Below are positions 59,723 to 64,000 of a DNA stretch of 64,000 nt, piece by piece. The position numbers and the translations under genes were made by a program. The DNA is taken from assembly GCF_003001955.1 (NCBI RefSeq), contig NZ_PVNH01000015.1, positions 1-64,000 of the forward strand, in the 5' to 3' direction. This stretch comes from Prauserella shujinwangii (GTDB lineage: Bacteria; Actinomycetota; Actinomycetes; Mycobacteriales; Pseudonocardiaceae). The first letter of the stretch is position 1, and every line of letters starts with the position of its first letter. The notes beneath the pieces were generated by a model. The model was not told the origin of the DNA. It ran no database searches and worked only from the letters and a program-made list of their open reading frames with translations.

Positions 59723-60682
59723 ATGCAGCTGGAGCTCCGCCATCTGAAGGCCGTCTGCGCGATCGCGGAGGCGGGCAGTGTGTCGAAGGCCGCGTCGGTG
59801 CTGGGCCTGGCACAGCCCGCGCTCAGTGCACAGCTGACCCGGATCGAGTCCGCGCTCGGCGGCTGCCTGTTCGAGCGCGACCGGCGCGGGGCGCGCCCCA
59901 CCGCGCTCGGCGAGCTGGTCCTGGCCAGGGCGCGGGTGCTGCTGCCGGTGATGTCGGAGCTGCAGCAGGAGGCCCGCCGGTTCGCCGGGGAGGCCGAGAC
60001 CGTCGGCCGGTTCCGGATCGGGTCGACCGGCTGCCCGTTCCTCACCGGGTTCGTGCGCAGGCTGGAGGAGCGGTTCCCCACCGCGCTCGTCACCACGCAC
60101 TCGTCGTGGTCCGCGGACGAGCTCGCCGGGCTGGTGGCGCAGGGCCGCGCGGACTTCGTGCTCGCGGGCGTCTGCGGCGATGCCGCCCCGCCCCGCGTCG
60201 AGGGACTGGTGTGGTGCACGGTGTCGGCGGACCCGGTGTTCGTCCTGCTGCCCGAGGATCATCCGTGCGCGCGGCTGGACGAGGTGGACCTGCGCGCGCT
60301 CGCCGACGTGAAGTGGGCCGTGACCCCGGGCGACGGGTGCTTCGAGACCTGCTTCGCCACGGCCTGCGCCCGCGCGGGGTTCACTCCGGCCGCCATCTAC
60401 GAGGTCGACGCCGTCAGCTGCATCGAGCTCGCGCACAGCGGCTCCGCCGTCGCCCTGTGCCAGCCGATGTTCCGGCAGACCGCCGGACTGGTCGCCGCCC
60501 CCATCGCGGGCGCGCCGCTCATGTGGCGGCACGTCCTGGGCTGGCACGCGCGGTCGCCGGTGGCGGCGCTGGCCGATCGCGTCGTGCGGCACGCGAAGGC
60601 CGCCCACGCCGACGTGCTCGGCCGCAACCCACGGTACCCGGCCTGGCTCGCGCGGCACCCGAGGTTCGCTCCGGTCGCCTGA
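59723..60682 (+). CDS. LysR-family regulator
   Basis: 319 residues, ATG 59723. MQLELRHLKAVCAIAEAGSVSKAASVLGLAQPALSAQLTRIESALGGCLFERDRRG is the winged HTH. The effector domain begins RFRIGSTGCPFLTGFVRRLEERFP. Two extra cysteines (GDGCFETCFATACAR, EVDAVSCIEL) stand out and could be redox-sensitive. It is divergent from rtcB and precedes the protease gene on the same strand with a 189-bp gap; no target can be named. Confidence 0.8.
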   Translation: MQLELRHLKAVCAIAEAGSVSKAASVLGLAQPALSAQLTRIESALGGCLFERDRRGARPTALGELVLARARVLLPVMSELQQEARRFAGEAETVGRFRIGSTGCPFLTGFVRRLEERFPTALVTTHSSWSADELAGLVAQGRADFVLAGVCGDAAPPRVEGLVWCTVSADPVFVLLPEDHPCARLDEVDLRALADVKWAVTPGDGCFETCFATACARAGFTPAAIYEVDAVSCIELAHSGSAVALCQPMFRQTAGLVAAPIAGAPLMWRHVLGWHARSPVAALADRVVRHAKAAHADVLGRNPRYPAWLARHPRFAPVA

Positions 60683-60871
60683 CGCCGACCGCCCCGGCGG
60701 CGCCATCACCGGACGGTATGACCCAGTTGGTATTACCGCCGCGCCCTTCGCGGCCCTTACGTTGCGGTGGCCCCGCGGACACGCACCGTACCCGGCAGCG
60801 TCCGTGGGGTGCCGGCGGCGTCTCCCCCGCGCCTCCGGCAACCCTGCATCCCCACGAAGGAGACAACCCCC

Positions 60872-62377
60872 ATGCCTCCAAGACCACTCCACGCAGTGCG
60901 CACGGCGGTGCTGGCCGCCGCGCTCGCCGTCGCGGGCACCCTTCCCGTGACGCTGGCGAACGCCAGCGCCGCCGACTCTCGGACCGAGGACGGCGGCGCC
61001 CCGGTCGACGTCTCCGCCGAGCTGCTCACCGCGCTCGACCGCGACCTCGGGCTCGACGCGCGCGAGGCGCGCGCCCACTTCGCCGCGCAGGACCGCGCGG
61101 GACGGACGGAGGAACTGCTGCGCGAGACACTCGGCTCCAGCTTCGCGGGCGGCTGGCTGCCCCGCGGCGGCCACAAGCTGGTCGTGGGGGTCACCGACCC
61201 CGCCGACGCGGCGCCGGTCCGCGCCGCGGGGGCCGAGCCGCGCGTGGTCGAGCACAGCGAGGCCGAACTGAGCCGGGCCGTGGCGACGCTCGACTCCCAC
61301 CGGGCGAAGGCGCCGAGGGCCGTCGTCGGCTGGTACCACGACCTGCCCGCCAACGCGGTGGTGCTGCAGACCAAGCCGGGCGGCGAGGCGGCCGCCGAGC
61401 GGTTCCTCGCCGACGCCGGGGTGGACACCACGATGGTGCGCGTCCGCCGCACCCACGAGTCACCGCGGCCGCTGTACGACGTGCGCGGCGGCGACGCCTA
61501 CTACATCGGCAGCGGCAGCCGCTGCTCGATCGGGTTCTCCGTCAACGGCGGGTTCGTCACCGCGGGGCACTGCGGCAACACCGGCCAGTCGACCTCGGGC
61601 CACAACCGGGTCGCGCAGGGCACCTTCCGCGGCTCGTCGTTCCCCGGCAACGACTACGCGTGGGTGGCGACCAACTCCAACTGGACGCCGCGGCCGGTCG
61701 TGAACAACTACGCGGGCGGCACCGTGACCGTGGCGGGCTCCCAGGAGGCACCGGTCGGGTCGGCGGTGTGCCGGTCCGGCTCCACCACGGGCTGGCACTG
61801 CGGCACCATTCAGGCCCGCAACGCCTCCGTGACCTACCCGCAGGGCACGGTCAGCGGCCTGATCCGGACCAGCGTGTGCGCCGAGCCGGGTGACTCCGGC
61901 GGCTCGCTGCTGGCCGGCAACCAGGCACAGGGCGTGACCTCCGGCGGCTCCGGCAACTGCCGGTCCGGTGGCACGACCTACTTCCAGCCGGTGAACGAGA
62001 TCCTGCAGGCGTACGGGCTGTCGCTGCTGACCAGCGGCGGTGGCGGCGGCAACCCGCCCGGTGACGCGTGCGAGGGCGCGGAGTCGACCTACCGCGGCTC
62101 GCTGTCCTCGGGCAACGTGGCATACCAGCCGGACGGCAGCTACTACCAGGCGACCGCGTCCGGTACCCACAGCGGCTGCCTCGCCGGGCCCTCCGGTACG
62201 GACTTCGACCTGTACCTGCAGAAGTGGAACGGCTCGGCCTGGGCGACCGTCGCGTCCGGCACGACGCCTAGCAACAACGAGCAGGTGAGCTACTCGGGCA
62301 CGGCCGGCTACTACCGGTTCGTGGTGCACGCCTACAGCGGCTCCGGCAGCTACACCCTCGGGGTCACCACCCCCTGA
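60872..62377 (+). CDS. Secreted S1 serine protease (streptogrisin-like) with C-terminal PPC domain
   Basis: 501 residues, ATG after GAAGGAG. Signal peptide MPPRPLHAVRTAVLAAALAV..ASA, a streptogrisin-type propeptide to about residue 195, then the catalytic domain with His233 (FVTAGHCG), Asp261 (GNDYAWV) and Ser342 (GDSGGSLL), and CRSGSTTGWHCG as a typical disulphide loop. After a Gly linker (SGGGGGNPPGD) comes a C-terminal pre-peptidase-type beta domain (STYRGSLSSGNVAYQPDGSYY...YYRFVVHAYSGSGSYTLGV). Propeptide-dependent folding is expected. The upstream gap contains an AT-poor promoter. Confidence 0.92.
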   Translation: MPPRPLHAVRTAVLAAALAVAGTLPVTLANASAADSRTEDGGAPVDVSAELLTALDRDLGLDAREARAHFAAQDRAGRTEELLRETLGSSFAGGWLPRGGHKLVVGVTDPADAAPVRAAGAEPRVVEHSEAELSRAVATLDSHRAKAPRAVVGWYHDLPANAVVLQTKPGGEAAAERFLADAGVDTTMVRVRRTHESPRPLYDVRGGDAYYIGSGSRCSIGFSVNGGFVTAGHCGNTGQSTSGHNRVAQGTFRGSSFPGNDYAWVATNSNWTPRPVVNNYAGGTVTVAGSQEAPVGSAVCRSGSTTGWHCGTIQARNASVTYPQGTVSGLIRTSVCAEPGDSGGSLLAGNQAQGVTSGGSGNCRSGGTTYFQPVNEILQAYGLSLLTSGGGGGNPPGDACEGAESTYRGSLSSGNVAYQPDGSYYQATASGTHSGCLAGPSGTDFDLYLQKWNGSAWATVASGTTPSNNEQVSYSGTAGYYRFVVHAYSGSGSYTLGVTTP

Positions 62378-62450
62378 CAGCCGCTCGTCCTCCCGGGTGG
62401 CGCGCCGTGGCCACCGGCGCGCCACCCGGGCACCACCCAGCCTCCGCGCA

Positions 62451-62505
62451 GGCAGTGAAGGCCACCTTCAGTGCGTTGAACGCAGTGAAGGTGGCCTTCA
62501 CTGCC
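62451..62505. repeat. Near-perfect inverted repeat overlapping the GH31 stop
   Basis: Arms 62451-62475 and 62481-62505 are 25 bp and match at 24 positions, with a TTGAA loop. The repeated core CAGTGAAGG occurs in each arm. It covers the TGA (62498-62500) of the GH31 gene and lies in the convergent gap after the protease gene. It probably terminates both transcripts, and resembles the 58242 element in size. Confidence 0.75.
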
Positions 62506-64000
62506 TGTCCGGGAAAGGCTCGGCCACCGGGACGTCGGCCCCCGCGCGCAGGAACACCGGGATGCGCTCCAGCGGGGCGTCCGCCTCCACCACGGTGCCG
62601 CCCTCGTGGACCTCGCCCGTCCCGGCGTCGGTCCACGTGGTGCCGCGCGGCAGGTACACCGAGCGGCTGCGGGCGCCCGGCTCCAGCACCGGCGCCACCA
62701 GCACGTCCGGGCCGAGCAGGAACTCGGAGTCCACGTCCCAGGTGGCGGCGTCACCGGGGAAGTCGACGAACAGCGGCCGCATGGGCGGCACCCCGGTCTC
62801 GTGCGCGACCCGCATCTGCGCGAGCAGGTACGGCCGCAGCCGCTCGCGCAGGGCGAGGGTGCGCCGGATCAGCTCCAGCGCCCGCTCGCCGTAGGACCAC
62901 ACCTCGTTCGGCCCGCCGGTCATCTCCGGGCCGAACGGCGTCCTCGGCTCGCGGACCCCGTGCAGCCGGAACAGCGGGCAGAAGGCGCCGTAGGAGAACC
63001 AGCGGACCATCAGCTCGCGGTACTCCTCCGACTCCGGGTCGCCGCCGTGGAAGCCACCGATGTCGGTCGTCCACCAGGGGATGCCGGACAGCGCGATGTT
63101 CAGCCCCGCCCGCACCTGCGCCCGCAGCGACTCCCACGTGGCCGGGATGTCGCCGGACCACACGGCGGCGCCGTACCGCTGGCTGCCCGCCCACGCCGAC
63201 CGGGACAGCAGCACCACGTCCCCGTCGCCCTCGGCGAGCGCGCCCTCGTGGAAGGTCCGCGCGTTGGCCATCGGGTACAGGTTCGCCACCTCCGTGCCGG
63301 GTCCCGCGGCGAAGCTGAGGTTGTGCGGGTGGCCCGGCTGCAGCTCCGGCTCGCATCCGTCGAGCCAGAACGCGCGCACCCCGAGGTCGTAGTAGCCCCG
63401 CCGCACCCGGTCCCAGACGAACTCGCGGGCCCTGGGCTCGGTCGGGTCGTAGAAGGCGACCGGCATCTCGACGCCCATGCCCTTGTCGTGCCATGGCGCG
63501 TGCAGCGGGACGCCCTGCTCGGTGGCCACGAGCAGACCCGCGTCGCGCATCGCGGCGTAGTTCTCGCTCAGCGGGCTGACCGTGGGCCACACCGACACGA
63601 GCAGCCGTACCCCGAGCTCCGCCAGCTCCGCCAGCATGCCCTGCGGGTCGGGCCACTCGGCGGGGTCGAACCGCCAGTCGCCCAGGTGCGTCCAGTGGAA
63701 GAAGTCCACGACGATCACCGACAGCGGCAGCCCCCGGCGGCGGTGTTCCCGCACGACGGACAGCAACTCGTCCTGGCTGCGGTAGCGCAGCTTCGACTGC
63801 CAGAAGCCGCTCGCCCACTCGGGCAGCATCGGCGCGTGCCCGGTGGCGTCGGCGTAGCGGGACAGGATGTCGGCCGGGGTGTCCCCGGCCGTCACCCAGT
63901 AGTCGAGCTGCCTGGCGCTGTCGGCGACCCAGCGGGTGCCGTTCTCGGCGAGCTCCACCCGCCCCGTGGCCGGCAGGTTCCACAGGAACCCGTAGCCGCG
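62498..64000 (-). CDS. GH31 glycoside hydrolase, 3' part (partial at window edge)
   Basis: The frame runs from the window edge (GFLWNLPATGRVELAENGT...) to a TGA inside a repeat. WLDGCEPEL holds the catalytic nucleophile Asp and SGDIPATWESL the acid/base Asp; DFFHWTHLGDWRFDPAEWPDP is the GH31 strand-4 region, and LPEWASGFWQSKLRYRSQDELLS is typical of alpha-xylosidase/YicI-like members. WDVDSEFLLGPDVLVAPVLEPGARSRSVYLP starts the C-terminal beta domain. It probably releases xylose or glucose from oligosaccharides. The N-terminal domain is outside the window. Confidence 0.9.
   Translation of the reverse strand, partial: RGYGFLWNLPATGRVELAENGTRWVADSARQLDYWVTAGDTPADILSRYADATGHAPMLPEWASGFWQSKLRYRSQDELLSVVREHRRRGLPLSVIVVDFFHWTHLGDWRFDPAEWPDPQGMLAELAELGVRLLVSVWPTVSPLSENYAAMRDAGLLVATEQGVPLHAPWHDKGMGVEMPVAFYDPTEPRAREFVWDRVRRGYYDLGVRAFWLDGCEPELQPGHPHNLSFAAGPGTEVANLYPMANARTFHEGALAEGDGDVVLLSRSAWAGSQRYGAAVWSGDIPATWESLRAQVRAGLNIALSGIPWWTTDIGGFHGGDPESEEYRELMVRWFSYGAFCPLFRLHGVREPRTPFGPEMTGGPNEVWSYGERALELIRRTLALRERLRPYLLAQMRVAHETGVPPMRPLFVDFPGDAATWDVDSEFLLGPDVLVAPVLEPGARSRSVYLPRGTTWTDAGTGEVHEGGTVVEADAPLERIPVFLRAGADVPVAEPFPDRQ

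Overview
The window is GC-rich actinobacterial DNA. The family content (actinobacterial-type QcrB with a PDWY motif, MpaB-type oxygenase, DUF222/HNH tail, actinobacterial holin-X protein, IclR/TetR/LysR regulators, streptogrisin-like protease), frequent GTG starts, and dense overlapping operons suggest a Pseudonocardiaceae-like organism, perhaps close to Amycolatopsis. That placement is inference. I see no rRNA, tRNA, CRISPR array, transposase, integrase or phage structural genes, so the region reads as chromosome rather than a mobile island.

Layout. 1-8.2 kb: tail of an HNH/DUF222 gene, an MFS transporter, small unknown proteins, a hydrolase, a methyltransferase, a decayed multicopper oxidase, and a TetR regulator divergent from a complete copper amine oxidase. 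8.4-14.7 kb: secreted LVIVD-type protein; an ArsR-RidA-dehydratase operon with an AT-rich palindromic operator; a hydrolase; an unusual flavin-oxidase-like/TrmO fusion; TetR; GNAT. 14.8-19 kb: an AtuA-type acyl/terpene utilisation operon with a CitMHS transporter and divergent LysR. 19-25 kb: GNAT, membrane protein, a two-gene ABC exporter, a Cys-Cys protein of unknown role, a gene remnant, and a PucR-type regulator. 25-31 kb: a P450/hydrolase pair divergent from an IclR regulator with a clear two-site operator, then a glycine betaine/choline-type ABC importer.

33.5-45.8 kb is the most notable region. It is a run of minus-strand genes, many overlapping by 4 bp, encoding a selenocysteine formate dehydrogenase (the Sec UGA splits the large subunit into two apparent ORFs, with a SECIS-like hairpin just downstream), its Fe-S subunit, an NrfD-type membrane subunit, a holin-X protein, a CuA cytochrome oxidase subunit II and subunit I, two small membrane proteins, and an orphan cytochrome b. 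This looks like a dedicated formate-to-oxygen respiratory module. Its subunit I keeps the haem and CuB ligands but has lost the canonical D-channel Asp and Glu and the K-channel Lys.

45.8-64 kb: methyltransferase, secreted M14 carboxypeptidase, BCCT transporter, a tripartite ABC exporter with two different ATPases, MpaB oxygenase with divergent TetR, a pair of paralogous small proteins, VOC and cupin proteins, RtcB ligase, LysR, a secreted S1 protease, and the 3' part of a GH31 glycosidase. Several repeat families sit at gene ends: a 16-bp GTATA palindrome (three copies), a 34-bp element (two copies plus a fragment), and two long hairpins.
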